Origin: Paenibacillus timonensis
GTDB lineage: Bacteria > Bacillota > Bacilli > Paenibacillales > Paenibacillaceae
Assembly: GCF_009725205.1 (NCBI RefSeq)
Contig: NZ_WNZY01000015.1
Location: 1 to 64,000 of the forward strand
Length of the DNA stretch: 64,000 bases
Reading direction: 5' to 3'
The notes under the pieces were generated by a model that was not told the origin of the DNA, did no database searches, and saw only the letters and a list, made by a program, of their open reading frames with translations. The position numbers and the translations under genes were made by a program. Each line of letters begins with the position of its first letter. Within the stretch, counting starts at the first letter, position 1. This document shows positions 44,859 through 53,323 of the stretch, piece after piece.

Positions 44859-46304
44859 ATGAAAGAACGCAATTACTCCGGCAACCGCTCGGACAAAAAA
44901 AAGCAGCCACGACCAATGCCGTCAATCGCTAAACGGGAGCAGGCCGATGAGGTACGCTCCGGCGACCGCATTGTCGTTACGATCAAGCGGCTGGGGATTA
45001 ACGGCGAAGGCGTCGGCTATTACCGACGGAAGGCCGTTTTCGTCGAAGGCGGAATTCCCGGCGAGGTCATTAAAGCGGAAGTCACCCGCGTTGAGAACAA
45101 ATATATCGCCGCCGCGATCCGGGAGATCGAGAAGCGTTCTCCACACCGGGTTGACGCACCATGCCCGGTATTCGGCATCTGCGGCGGCTGCCAAATCCAG
45201 CATATGTCCTATGAGGGCCAGCTGGCCGGCAAGGAAGAGATCATCCGCGAGGCGTTTGCGCGTTACGCCGGCCTGCAGGATGTGCGCCTGAAACCCATGC
45301 TGGGAATGGATCACCCTTGGGGTTACCGCAACAAGGCACAGCTCCAATTAGGTATGGCCCAGGAAGGGATGATTGCTGGCTTGTATGCTGCCGATTCCCA
45401 CAAACTAATCGACATTACCGGCTGCCCGATCCAGCACCCGAAGGTAAACGAAGTGGTGGACAAGACGCGGAACGTCCTGCAAAGACTAGGTATTCCGGTG
45501 TACAAGGAGAAAGGCAATCAAGGGCTCGTCCGCACCCTTGTCGTCCGCGTTGGATTTCAATCTGGGCAGCTGCAGGTCACGCTCGTGACCGCCAGCGACA
45601 AGCTGCCGCGCCGGGACGAATTGATTAAGGAACTGCGGCTGGCTATGCCGGAACTAACCAGCATTGCGATGAATGTGAACCCGAAGAACACCTCGCTTGT
45701 ATTTGGGAATCGGACGGAAATCCTGTGGGGAGCGGACGGCATTCAGGAATCGCTTGGCGACCTGGAATTCACCTTATCCCCCCGCGCCTTCTTCCAGCTG
45801 AATCCGCTGCAGACGGTCAAGTTGTACGAATCCGTGCGTGCGGCGGCTGGATTAACGGGCCGGGAAACGGTCGTCGACGCATACTGCGGCACTGGCACGA
45901 TCGGCCTGTGGCTTGCGCCTTACGCGAAGGAAGTTCGCGGGATCGAATCAATCCCCGAGGCGGTGGAGGATGCCAAAGCCAATGCCGCTTGCAACGGGCG
46001 AAATAACACGGCGTTTTACGCGGGTTACGCCGAGGAATTGCTCCCCCGCTGGGTGAAATCCGGATTTACGCCGGACGTGATCGTCGCCGACCCACCGCGC
46101 ACCGGTCTTGATCCCCGCTTCCTTGAAGCGGTTTTAAAGACCAAGCCCAAGCGTTTCGTCTATGTCTCCTGCAACCCCTCCACTCTGGCGAAGGATTGCA
46201 AGGCGCTGCTGGACGGCGGTTACGCGCTCGAATGGGTGCAACCGGTGGACATGTTCCCGCAGACGAGTCATGTGGAGACGGTTGTTTTGATGTCAAAAAA
46301 ATAA
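44859..46304 (+). CDS. rlmD: 23S rRNA (uracil-C5)-methyltransferase RlmD
   Basis: The 481-residue enzyme makes m5U in 23S rRNA. It has a basic N terminus, a TRAM domain (about 30-90), iron-sulfur ligands Cys102, Cys108, Cys111 (CPVFGICGGC) with a fourth Cys in DITGCPIQHP, and a methyltransferase domain with DAYCGTGTIGL, DPPRTGLDP and catalytic Cys in YVSCNPSTLAKD. Related enzymes of this family in Gram-positives can modify more than one uracil, so exact site specificity is inferred. An ATG directly after a TTG is taken as start. Confidence 0.9.
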   Translation: MKERNYSGNRSDKKKQPRPMPSIAKREQADEVRSGDRIVVTIKRLGINGEGVGYYRRKAVFVEGGIPGEVIKAEVTRVENKYIAAAIREIEKRSPHRVDAPCPVFGICGGCQIQHMSYEGQLAGKEEIIREAFARYAGLQDVRLKPMLGMDHPWGYRNKAQLQLGMAQEGMIAGLYAADSHKLIDITGCPIQHPKVNEVVDKTRNVLQRLGIPVYKEKGNQGLVRTLVVRVGFQSGQLQVTLVTASDKLPRRDELIKELRLAMPELTSIAMNVNPKNTSLVFGNRTEILWGADGIQESLGDLEFTLSPRAFFQLNPLQTVKLYESVRAAAGLTGRETVVDAYCGTGTIGLWLAPYAKEVRGIESIPEAVEDAKANAACNGRNNTAFYAGYAEELLPRWVKSGFTPDVIVADPPRTGLDPRFLEAVLKTKPKRFVYVSCNPSTLAKDCKALLDGGYALEWVQPVDMFPQTSHVETVVLMSKK

Positions 46305-46323
46305 ATGACGGAGGCATGAACAC

Positions 46324-47073
46324 ATGCTGGAGGAGTTTATTCATTTAACGCAGGATAACCTCGTAGATGAGCATTTATGTTGCATCATCAGAAGCAAGAA
46401 ACCTCACCCCGGTGTTGAAGCGAAACGAGCATGGCTTGCCGAGCGATTGAAGGAAGGTCATGTGTTTCGAAAGTTAAACGCTAAGGGATGCTGTTTTATT
46501 GAGTATTCGCCATTAAAGTCAGCGTGGACTCCCGTGGTAGGCCATAATTATTATTATATTTATTGCTTATGGGTCTCCGGTGATTTTAAAGGAAAAGGTT
46601 ACGCGAAAGCCTTGATGGATTACTGCATTTTAGATGCAAAGGAAAAAGGGATGTCCGGCGTTTGTATGCTTGGCGCAAAAAAGCAGAAGAACTGGCTTTC
46701 CAACCAGTCCTTTGCTAAAAAGTACGGGTTCGAATCGGTGGACTCTACCGAAGACGGATATGAATTATTGGCACTTTCCTTTGATGGAACCCTACCCAGG
46801 TTTACGGATAAAGCAAGAAAACAGCAGATCGAAAATCAGGAACTGACGATTTATTACAGCATGCAGTGTCCGTTTATTCACCAGAAGATTGAAGATATTA
46901 AGCAGTACTGCAATGATCATAAGGTGACAGTATCCATGATTCCGGTTGACTCGTTAGAAAAAGCAAAGGACTTGCCCGGTGTATTTAATAACTGGGGGGC
47001 ATTTTATAAAGGAAAGTTTCTAACCGTGAACCTGCTTGATGTGGGGACGCTTGACAAGATATTGAAGAGCTAA
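46324..47073 (+). CDS. GNAT acetyltransferase with YoaP-like domain
   Basis: The 249-residue protein has an N-terminal GNAT domain (about 1-155) with the acetyl-CoA loop LWVSGDFKGKGYAKALMDYC and a C-terminal YoaP-like domain (about 165-249) with a thioredoxin-like look (YYSMQCPFIHQKI). Codon use and base composition are more A/T-rich than in its neighbours, which hints at acquisition by transfer. The start follows GGAGGCATGAAC. Substrate unknown. Confidence 0.8.
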   Translation: MLEEFIHLTQDNLVDEHLCCIIRSKKPHPGVEAKRAWLAERLKEGHVFRKLNAKGCCFIEYSPLKSAWTPVVGHNYYYIYCLWVSGDFKGKGYAKALMDYCILDAKEKGMSGVCMLGAKKQKNWLSNQSFAKKYGFESVDSTEDGYELLALSFDGTLPRFTDKARKQQIENQELTIYYSMQCPFIHQKIEDIKQYCNDHKVTVSMIPVDSLEKAKDLPGVFNNWGAFYKGKFLTVNLLDVGTLDKILKS

Positions 47074-47105
47074 CCCAATGGACGAATTGCCCCGTATGTT
47101 TCGGT

Positions 47106-48140
47106 TTAGCCCCGAAGCAACGTAACCTTAAATACGCTTCCCAGTTCGGAAGATGCCTCCAGCTCAACGGTCCCCTGGAAGAAGGAGAGCAGATGGCGGA
47201 CGATCGACAGGCCTAGGCCGGCGCCGCCATGCCTGCGCGCCCGTGACGAGTCGAGGCGATAAAACCGTTCATATATCAACTCCCTGGACTCCAGGGGAAT
47301 CCCCTTCCCGGTGTCCGACACCCGAACCACAACCTGTTCATCCTCTTCCGTGACCTGCAGGGTAACGCTCCCATTAGGCCGATTATACCGAATGGCATTA
47401 TCCAGCAGGTTACGGAATACGAGGAACAAGAAGTTCTCCTCCCCCTTCACCAGGGCCGTACAGGGCTCCATCAAATGAAGCGTCACCCCGTGTTTGTCAG
47501 CCATCGGTTCCATAAAGGAAATCACATCTCGAAGAATGTCCGCAAGCCCCACTACTTGATGCTCCCGCTCGTCCCGATCATTCGTCCCGTCCGCCAGCAG
47601 CAGCAAATCTTCCGTTAAGGATTCCAGCCGCGCAAGCGTCCGTTCCGTGGTCTCCCTGTACTCTCTCCATTCGTCCGGATCGACACTCCGGCTATCCCCG
47701 GCCACTTCCAGATTCGTGCGTAGGATGGAAAGCGGGGTTCTTAACTCATGTGCGGCCGCCGAAACAAACCTGACCTGCTGGTTAAACGAATGCTCCAACC
47801 CATCCAGCATCGTATTAAAGGTAATCCCCAGCTTCTTTAATTCGTCATGGAGCTCATCGATCTCCAGCCGTTTATGCAGGGTGGAAGCGGTAATGCCAGC
47901 CGAGGTTTCGCTCATCCGTTTTACGGGCTTCAAGATGATCACGGCGAGCCATTGCGCGCTAAGCACCATCCCTGTGAGAACAACCAACAAGCTGATGATT
48001 CGCCCCTGCATCTCCGGTACAATTCGAGTCGTAGAGAAGAACGTTTCTATCGATACATATAGCGCAATTAAGATGGCCAGAAAAAGAATTTCGAACAGCG
48101 TTAATCTGAGACGTAGCGAAAGTCGATTCCCTCTTCTCAT
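47106..48140 (-). CDS. Two-component sensor histidine kinase
   Basis: The 344-residue kinase has two helices (about 13-35 and 47-70) with a very short outside loop, a HAMP domain (70-120), acceptor His131 in HELRTPLSILRTN and an ATPase domain with NAIRYN, DTGKGI and GAGLGLSI motifs. The ATG overlaps the regulator stop as ATGA; an in-frame start at 48176 would add 12 residues within the regulator gene. The signal is unknown, but the divergent thiol-redox genes suggest redox or envelope stress. Confidence 0.88.
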   Translation of the reverse strand: MRRGNRLSLRLRLTLFEILFLAILIALYVSIETFFSTTRIVPEMQGRIISLLVVLTGMVLSAQWLAVIILKPVKRMSETSAGITASTLHKRLEIDELHDELKKLGITFNTMLDGLEHSFNQQVRFVSAAAHELRTPLSILRTNLEVAGDSRSVDPDEWREYRETTERTLARLESLTEDLLLLADGTNDRDEREHQVVGLADILRDVISFMEPMADKHGVTLHLMEPCTALVKGEENFLFLVFRNLLDNAIRYNRPNGSVTLQVTEEDEQVVVRVSDTGKGIPLESRELIYERFYRLDSSRARRHGGAGLGLSIVRHLLSFFQGTVELEASSELGSVFKVTLLRG

Positions 48141-48847
48141 TTTAATTCCTCTTTCTTTGCAGTTGTGCCCGCCCATTTGTATCCATGACCTTGAACCGTC
48201 TGAATGTACCTCTCCCCGGCCTCCGGATCATGGTGCGAGAGCTTTCTTCGCAGCGAGTTGATATGAACCCGGACCGTAGAAGTCAAGGGATCGGCATGGA
48301 TATCCCAAACATGCTCCAGAAGCCTTTCCGACGAAATGACCTCACCGGGATGCAGCATCAGATATTCAAGCAGACCAAATTCTTTTCGCGTTAATGAAAT
48401 CCGTTCCTCCCCATCCCAAACTTCTTTCCTATTCGTATCAAGGGTCAGCCCCTCGTATTGTAAAACCGGGCTTTTCACGGACGAGCTCCGGCGAAGCAGC
48501 GCCCGGATGCGGGCAAGCAATTCATTAAACACAAACGGTTTGCGGAGATAGTCATCCGCCCCGGAATCCAACCCTTCTTCCACCTCATCTGGGTGGCTGC
48601 GTGCGGTCAGCATGAGGATAAGCACATCGGGATGGTGCGAGGATCGGCGAATTTGCTGGCAAAGCGAAATACCGTCGAGCTCTGGAAGATTGATGTCGAG
48701 AATCACCACATCGTACTCATTCGTATCCGCCATCTCCCAGCCGATCAGCCCGTCCAGCGCCATATCCACGGCATACCCTTCCCGCTTTAATCCCTTGGCT
48801 AATGCACGGGATAGATCCTCCTCATCTTCAACAATAAGGATTCGCAT
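48137..48847 (-). CDS. OmpR-family response regulator
   Basis: The 236-residue regulator has acidic residues Glu8/Asp9, phospho-acceptor Asp51 in ILDINLPELDG, a KPF motif near 103 and a winged-helix DNA-binding domain (about 130-230) with TLDTNRKEVW and VHINSLRRKL. It probably controls itself and the divergent thioredoxin-like/ccdA pair through the direct repeats at 48933-48949. Confidence 0.92.
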   Translation of the reverse strand: MRILIVEDEEDLSRALAKGLKREGYAVDMALDGLIGWEMADTNEYDVVILDINLPELDGISLCQQIRRSSHHPDVLILMLTARSHPDEVEEGLDSGADDYLRKPFVFNELLARIRALLRRSSSVKSPVLQYEGLTLDTNRKEVWDGEERISLTRKEFGLLEYLMLHPGEVISSERLLEHVWDIHADPLTSTVRVHINSLRRKLSHHDPEAGERYIQTVQGHGYKWAGTTAKKEELK

Positions 48848-48932
48848 TACACCGCCCCTTTCTTCAATGACAATACCATATCATACCCGTTTTCGGGATG
48901 CGAGCAAGTCCTGGGGTTTGTAGAAGCTCCAC

Positions 48933-48965
48933 TTAACAAGGATTTAACAGCCCGGTCTTTATAAT
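48933..48965 (+). promoter_or_regulatory. Promoter with OmpR-type direct repeats for the thioredoxin-like/ccdA pair
   Basis: Two TTAACA hexamers at 48933 and 48944 are 11 bases apart, the spacing used by OmpR-family dimers. They take the place of a -35 element upstream of TATAAT at 48960-48965. The divergent response regulator is the natural candidate activator. Confidence 0.6.
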
Positions 48966-49029
48966 CAAAAACAAATCTTCCTGAAACGGGGAGAATGGTT
49001 CACAGCACGAAGTAAAGGAGGAGGTCCAT

Positions 49030-49314
49030 CTGTTAATTGAAGTAGTATCCGCTGGACCGGGGTGTTCCATTTGTCAGAAAGCGATCAAGCTGGTCAAGCA
49101 AGTGGCGGAAGAATTTCCACAAATCGTGATCCAGGAATTACATGTCGTTGATCAGTTTGAACGTCTTCAGGATCTGAACCTATTTAGCGCCGGGGCGATT
49201 CTGATCAATGGAAAAGCGGAATTTGTTACTTTACCCACATTCACCAAGCTTCGCGAACGTGTCGCTGAACTGCTTCGTCACGAAAATCATCCACAAGATC
49301 AAAGGAGTCACTAA
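49030..49314 (+). CDS. Thioredoxin-like thiol protein (probable CTG start)
   Basis: The 94-residue protein begins LIEVVSAGPGCSIC, with a redox pair at Cys12 and Cys15 in GCSIC, and continues as a thioredoxin-fold small domain with cis-proline-like TLPTF near 69-73. No ATG, GTG or TTG is available in frame near the strong AAAGGAGGAGGT site; CTG lies 5 bases after it and gives the expected N terminus. It overlaps the ccdA-like start as TAATG, so the thioredoxin partner and membrane thiol transporter are made together. Confidence 0.8.
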   Translation: MLIEVVSAGPGCSICQKAIKLVKQVAEEFPQIVIQELHVVDQFERLQDLNLFSAGAILINGKAEFVTLPTFTKLRERVAELLRHENHPQDQRSH

Positions 49315-50006
49315 TGGAAAATTTATATCATTTTACGATCTCGGGCGGTATTTCCGCCTCGACCTACATCCTGGTGTTCATTGTTGGCATCGTGAGTGCG
49401 GTGTTGGCCTGCTATTTACCTGTACTTGCGATGTTTGGAGGATATGTCCAAAAAGGGGCCTCCGGCAGTAAAAGAAAAGCCCTGGCTATTGCATTTAACT
49501 TTATCTTAGGCATGGGGGTCACTTCGTTGTTGGCGGGTTTCATTTTCGCCCTGCTTGGCCAGCAGTTTCTTCCCTTTATCGAGAAATATCACTTGCTGAC
49601 CTGGATCCCGCCGCTCTTTGACATCTTGGCAGGTCTGCAGCTGTTAGGAGTTATTTCATTCGCGATGCCTGCCTTCCAGAAGCCGATGAGCCGGCCGGAT
49701 AAACAGCCTGGCCTGTTGGCTGCTTTCAAGCTGGGGATTCCATATGGACTTGTCATTTCGCCCTGTGCGATCCCGATCTTTTTCGCGTTGATCAGCTATA
49801 TTGCTCTTCAAGGCAGTCCGCTTCACGGCGCGTTGCTCATGACGACGTACTCCCTGGGCAAAGGCGTGATTCTCGCATTGGTTGCGGTCTTCTCCATTTC
49901 CGTTCTCAGCAAGCTCTCCAAATGGGGTGGGCCGATCAAAAAGATCGCCGGCTACTTCTCCATCGCACTGGGGATCATCTTGCTGATTGTGGGGTTCATG
50001 AAGTAA
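49314..50006 (+). CDS. CcdA/DsbD-type thiol-disulfide membrane transporter
   Basis: The 230-residue protein has six helices and the two essential cysteines of this family: Cys33 in LACYLP and Cys151 in SPCAIP, each followed by a proline-containing helix. It carries electrons from cytoplasmic thioredoxin across the membrane. Targets could be cytochrome c maturation or spore/cell-wall thiol proteins. The thioredoxin-like gene directly upstream is a probable partner. Confidence 0.88.
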   Translation: MENLYHFTISGGISASTYILVFIVGIVSAVLACYLPVLAMFGGYVQKGASGSKRKALAIAFNFILGMGVTSLLAGFIFALLGQQFLPFIEKYHLLTWIPPLFDILAGLQLLGVISFAMPAFQKPMSRPDKQPGLLAAFKLGIPYGLVISPCAIPIFFALISYIALQGSPLHGALLMTTYSLGKGVILALVAVFSISVLSKLSKWGGPIKKIAGYFSIALGIILLIVGFMK

Positions 50007-50130
50007 TTACATCATAGAAGGAAGACACGCGTCTGTTCTTCGGTTCATTCACACGGATCCAACCTGCAATAGAGTTTTGGCCTCGGCCGCTCCTCTTTGA
50101 CAGTTTGGATCTTTTTCGTTTTGGCGGATC

Positions 50131-50161
50131 ATGACAGGTGACGAGCATTGTAGTACAATGC
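50131..50161 (+). promoter_or_regulatory. Promoter of the DUF4317 gene with an overlapping perfect palindrome
   Basis: ATGACA (50131-50136) and TACAAT (50154-50159) are 17 bases apart. The -10 element lies inside GCATTGTAGTACAATGC (50145-50161), a perfect 8-1-8 palindrome, which would place a bound repressor over the -10 region. Confidence 0.6.
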
Positions 50162-50191
50162 AAATATTGATTTTTGCAAAGGGGAATCGCC

Positions 50192-51361
50192 TTGATCAAG
50201 AAAGAAGTCGCTTATATCCGTAAACAGTTCAAGTTGGATCATGAAAGACTTAGTATTTACGACATTCTTAACGTCTATATTATGAAGGAAACGAATGAAA
50301 TCTATCATTTTGAACGCACGCCGTTCGAACTCTTGGAGCGGGAGAAGCAGGAGCTGCATATGGGCAATTTCAAGAAGCTGCTGGCCGGTGAATTGGATCA
50401 GAAGCTGTTCGAGTTAAAGTTCCAGGAGCAGCCGGAAACGGACAAGCCCTCTCAGCCGCTTCTCCATCAAGCTCTGGTTACCGGTGATGCCGAGGAGTGG
50501 CATGATTTGATGCTTCTTCTGGTGGAGAAAATGTTGGAGGATACGAAGTATGAGCGGGATACGGTGATCACCTTCGTTCGCGGACAATACTACAAGCCAA
50601 CCAAGGAACGTAACGAGGAAGCCGAGGAAAGCGAAAACGATGAAATGTTCGCGAATCCGTTTATTCTATGCAGTATCAATTCCACGGAACCGCAACGAAA
50701 AACACTGATGTTCGATTATATTGAACGCGAATTCAAATACAATGTCATCGTTGATCCGATCATCAAGCTGCGTACGCCGGAGCAAGGCTTCTTCTACCCT
50801 AGCGTAACGGACGGTTTCTCCGATGTGAATCGGGTGCTGTATTGCGCGGGCAAAGTCAACGATCCGAATCAGCATTTTATCGATCAGGTTCTGAATGCCG
50901 AGAAGACCGTAACCGCGTTAGAAGAGAGAGCCATCTTCGAGGATATCGTCAAGGAAATTGCCGGGGATCAGCTGGACGCCTCCACGATTGCGAGCGTCTA
51001 CGAGGAAATTCAGCAGGTCATCGAAACCCACGAAGAGGAAGAACCTCCGAAGCTGGATTATAAAGATGTCGAGCGCGTGCTGACCGCCAGCGGCGTGGAG
51101 AACGTTACTACGGAACGGGTTGAGCTCGCCTACCAAACGGTTATCGATGACAAGAATTATGAGATCAAAGCGAGCAGCGTCGTGCCGAAGTTTACTTCGA
51201 AATCAATCAAGATCGATACGAAGGTCGCCACGATTTCGGTCAGCCCGCAGGATTTAAGATACGTGAAACAAGTCAATTATCATGGTAAACGTTGCATCTT
51301 GATCGAGGTCGATGAAGATGCGGTGATCGAAGGATTTACGCTAAATACTGAAGAATTATAA
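50192..51361 (+). CDS. DUF4317 family protein
   Basis: The 389-residue protein begins IKKEVAYIRKQFKLDHERLSIYD and matches the DUF4317 pattern through its length (IYHFERTPFELLEREKQELH, then NPFILCSINSTEPQRKTLMFDYIERE). No enzyme motif, signal peptide or membrane segment is visible; acidic stretches occur at about 135-150 and 275-290. The TTG at 50192 follows AAAGGGGA at 6 bases and gives the usual family start; an upstream TTG overlaps that site. Function unknown. Confidence 0.8.
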   Translation: MIKKEVAYIRKQFKLDHERLSIYDILNVYIMKETNEIYHFERTPFELLEREKQELHMGNFKKLLAGELDQKLFELKFQEQPETDKPSQPLLHQALVTGDAEEWHDLMLLLVEKMLEDTKYERDTVITFVRGQYYKPTKERNEEAEESENDEMFANPFILCSINSTEPQRKTLMFDYIEREFKYNVIVDPIIKLRTPEQGFFYPSVTDGFSDVNRVLYCAGKVNDPNQHFIDQVLNAEKTVTALEERAIFEDIVKEIAGDQLDASTIASVYEEIQQVIETHEEEEPPKLDYKDVERVLTASGVENVTTERVELAYQTVIDDKNYEIKASSVVPKFTSKSIKIDTKVATISVSPQDLRYVKQVNYHGKRCILIEVDEDAVIEGFTLNTEEL

Positions 51362-51393
51362 GGATTAAGCTTAAATAACGCAAAGGAGGCTTC

Positions 51394-51963
51394 ATGATGA
51401 CGAATGAACAAACGGACTTGCTGCCAGAGCAACACGAGGAACTGCTCCAAACCCTGAAGGCCCGATTCGAGAAAAATTTGAGTCGACACCCCGAGTTGGA
51501 ATGGGCTCATGTACAAGCCAAGCTGGAGGCTCAGCCGAAGAAGCTGTGGTCGCTCCATGAAATGGAACGGACCGGCGGCGAACCGGACGTAATCGGGTAT
51601 GACGAGCAGACGGATGAATTTGTATTTGTAGACTGCTCGGCGGAAACGCCTAAGGGTCGCAGAAGCATCTGTTACGACCATGAAGCACTGGAGTCGAGAA
51701 AACAGCACAAGCCGGAAGACAGCGCGATGAATATGGCGGAAGCCATGGGCGTTGAGCTGTTAACGGAAGAACAATATCGGGAGTTGCAAAAGCTTGGGAA
51801 CTTCGATCTGAAGACATCCAGTTGGGTGAAAACCCCTGCTCCGATCCGAAAGCTTGGCGGCGCCCTCTTCTGCGACCGCCGCTACGATACGGTCTTTGTG
51901 TACCACAATGGAGCGGACTCCTACTACGGCGCCAGAGGGTTCCGCGGGGCTTTAAGGGTTTGA
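51394..51963 (+). CDS. DUF4256 family protein
   Basis: The 189-residue protein has the DUF4256 pattern: LKARFEKNLSRHPELEWAHV, WSLHEMERTGGEPDVIGYD and FVDCSAETPKGRRSICYDHEAL, ending with a FCDRRYDTVFVYHNGA segment. No known activity. It follows the DUF4317 gene after 32 bases on the same strand with AAAGGAGG upstream, so it may be cotranscribed. Two adjacent ATG codons can serve as start. Confidence 0.8.
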   Translation: MMTNEQTDLLPEQHEELLQTLKARFEKNLSRHPELEWAHVQAKLEAQPKKLWSLHEMERTGGEPDVIGYDEQTDEFVFVDCSAETPKGRRSICYDHEALESRKQHKPEDSAMNMAEAMGVELLTEEQYRELQKLGNFDLKTSSWVKTPAPIRKLGGALFCDRRYDTVFVYHNGADSYYGARGFRGALRV

Positions 51964-52092
51964 AATACCCGGAGATAAACACAAATGGGACAAGGCTTTT
52001 TCAGGTTGGGATGGAGACCTACACAATCCGGATTGATTGCTGATATCGATGGGCCGTCCTATTTTTAATAACTCCCAAACCGCAATGCTCCT

Positions 52093-52275
52093 TAACGCTT
52101 GTCAGCAACGCTATTAGGCCCAAAATGGGGGGATTCCCAATGTAACGCTTATGGTAGAGCTTATTTGCCTGTTTCTCCTCGTAAAAGAGGCGTTTTTGCC
52201 CAAATAAGCTCGCTGGTAAGCGTTAGAGCTGACATCCCCCTTATTTGGCATCAATAAGCATTGAGGCAAGCGTTA
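52093..52275. repeat. 183-bp nested palindrome
   Basis: Four pairs of arms share one symmetry axis at 52184: TAACGCTTG/CAAGCGTTA (52093-52101, 52267-52275), GGGGGAT/ATCCCCC (52128-52134, 52234-52240), TAACGCTTA/TAAGCGTTA (52143-52151, 52217-52225) and AGCTTATTTG/CAAATAAGCT (52158-52167, 52201-52210). Interior loops are of equal length on both sides (26, 8 and 6 bases), and the 26-base arms still match in places. It reads as a decayed long palindrome. The whole gap 51964-52380 contains no gene. Confidence 0.85.
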
Positions 52276-52380
52276 GCCTGGGGTTGTACGAATAGGACCT
52301 TGGATTGAAAAGAAGCCATTCGAATGGTACCCTGTCCATATTGACCAATCAACAATAGTTCGTGGAAACAGGTGAGCCCT

Positions 52381-53277
52381 TTGCCAGAACAACAACCAAC
52401 ACAGGAACAACAGAAACAAATCCGCCAAGACAATCACAAAGTATTCGCATTACTGAGCAGTTATTTGAACCATGCACCCGATCTCATCCATGAGGCGGAG
52501 GTCGAAGAGATTGTCCAAAGCGGCGTGTCGGTCGAATACGCCTTCAAGCTGATTCTTGCTGCCAAGTTCGGGCTAGATATCGTCGATAGTGACGAGGATA
52601 AGGCGCTATTTAACGCGTATTTCCACCCCATGATTCATCTGCTCGACGTTGGGGAATACGAACAAAACCCCTATTATCGGAATATCCGCCTCCCCGAAGT
52701 GCGCGTCGGCGGTAGCGAGCTCACATACGAATGCTATAAGCCGTATGAAGGTTTTGTCTGCAATGACATCCTCCAAACTTCGGAAGGACGCCAGATTCCG
52801 CAAATCGGTATCTTTCCCGCTGAATTCAAATATCCGGCGGTTCTGGAACAGGGCCGCGTCTGGATGACGGTGACGCCAAACGAAATCGAGACGATGAAGG
52901 TACCCGTCGCGGAAGCTTTTGGGAGCGTCCTTACGTTTGGTCTTGGCCTTGGCTACTATGCTTATATGGTTTCGGAGAAAGACAACGTGGACAGCGTGAC
53001 GATTGTGGAAATCAATGAGGACGTGATCCGTTTGTTTAAGCAGCATATTCTGCCCCAGTTCAAGCAGGCTGGGAAAATTCAGATCATTCATGCGGATGCT
53101 TTCGAGTTTGCCCGCACACGGTTGTCCCAGGATGCTTACGATTACGTGTTCACCGATTTATGGCATGACGTTTCCGATGGGATCGAATTGTATTTGAAGA
53201 TGAAGCACATTGAACAACAGTATCCGGAGACAAGGTTCTCGTATTGGATTGAAAAGTCGATTCAATGTTATTTATAA
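52381..53277 (+). CDS. Spermidine-synthase-like methyltransferase-fold protein
   Basis: The 298-residue protein has a Rossmann fold with FGSVLTFGLGLGYYAYMVS (glycine-rich SAM-type loop near 178-196), the acidic strand end VTIVEINEDVIRLF near 210 and HADAFEFAR plus YDYVFTDLWHD, a pattern shared with spermidine synthases. The N-terminal 150 residues are unusual and lack the usual beta-barrel, so the reaction is uncertain. A TTG start is chosen because AGGTGA lies just before it; an upstream GTG adds three residues. Confidence 0.7.
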   Translation: MPEQQPTQEQQKQIRQDNHKVFALLSSYLNHAPDLIHEAEVEEIVQSGVSVEYAFKLILAAKFGLDIVDSDEDKALFNAYFHPMIHLLDVGEYEQNPYYRNIRLPEVRVGGSELTYECYKPYEGFVCNDILQTSEGRQIPQIGIFPAEFKYPAVLEQGRVWMTVTPNEIETMKVPVAEAFGSVLTFGLGLGYYAYMVSEKDNVDSVTIVEINEDVIRLFKQHILPQFKQAGKIQIIHADAFEFARTRLSQDAYDYVFTDLWHDVSDGIELYLKMKHIEQQYPETRFSYWIEKSIQCYL

Positions 53278-53281
53278 GGCA

Positions 53282-53315
53282 AAGAAGAGAGGTGCGGCTT
53301 GCACCTCTCTTCTTC
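53282..53315. terminator. Bidirectional terminator between the methyltransferase-like and CarD-like genes
   Basis: A perfect 14-bp stem AAGAAGAGAGGTGC/GCACCTCTCTTCTT with a 5-base loop, T-rich on the right side. Confidence 0.8.
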
Positions 53316-53323
53316 TATTATAT

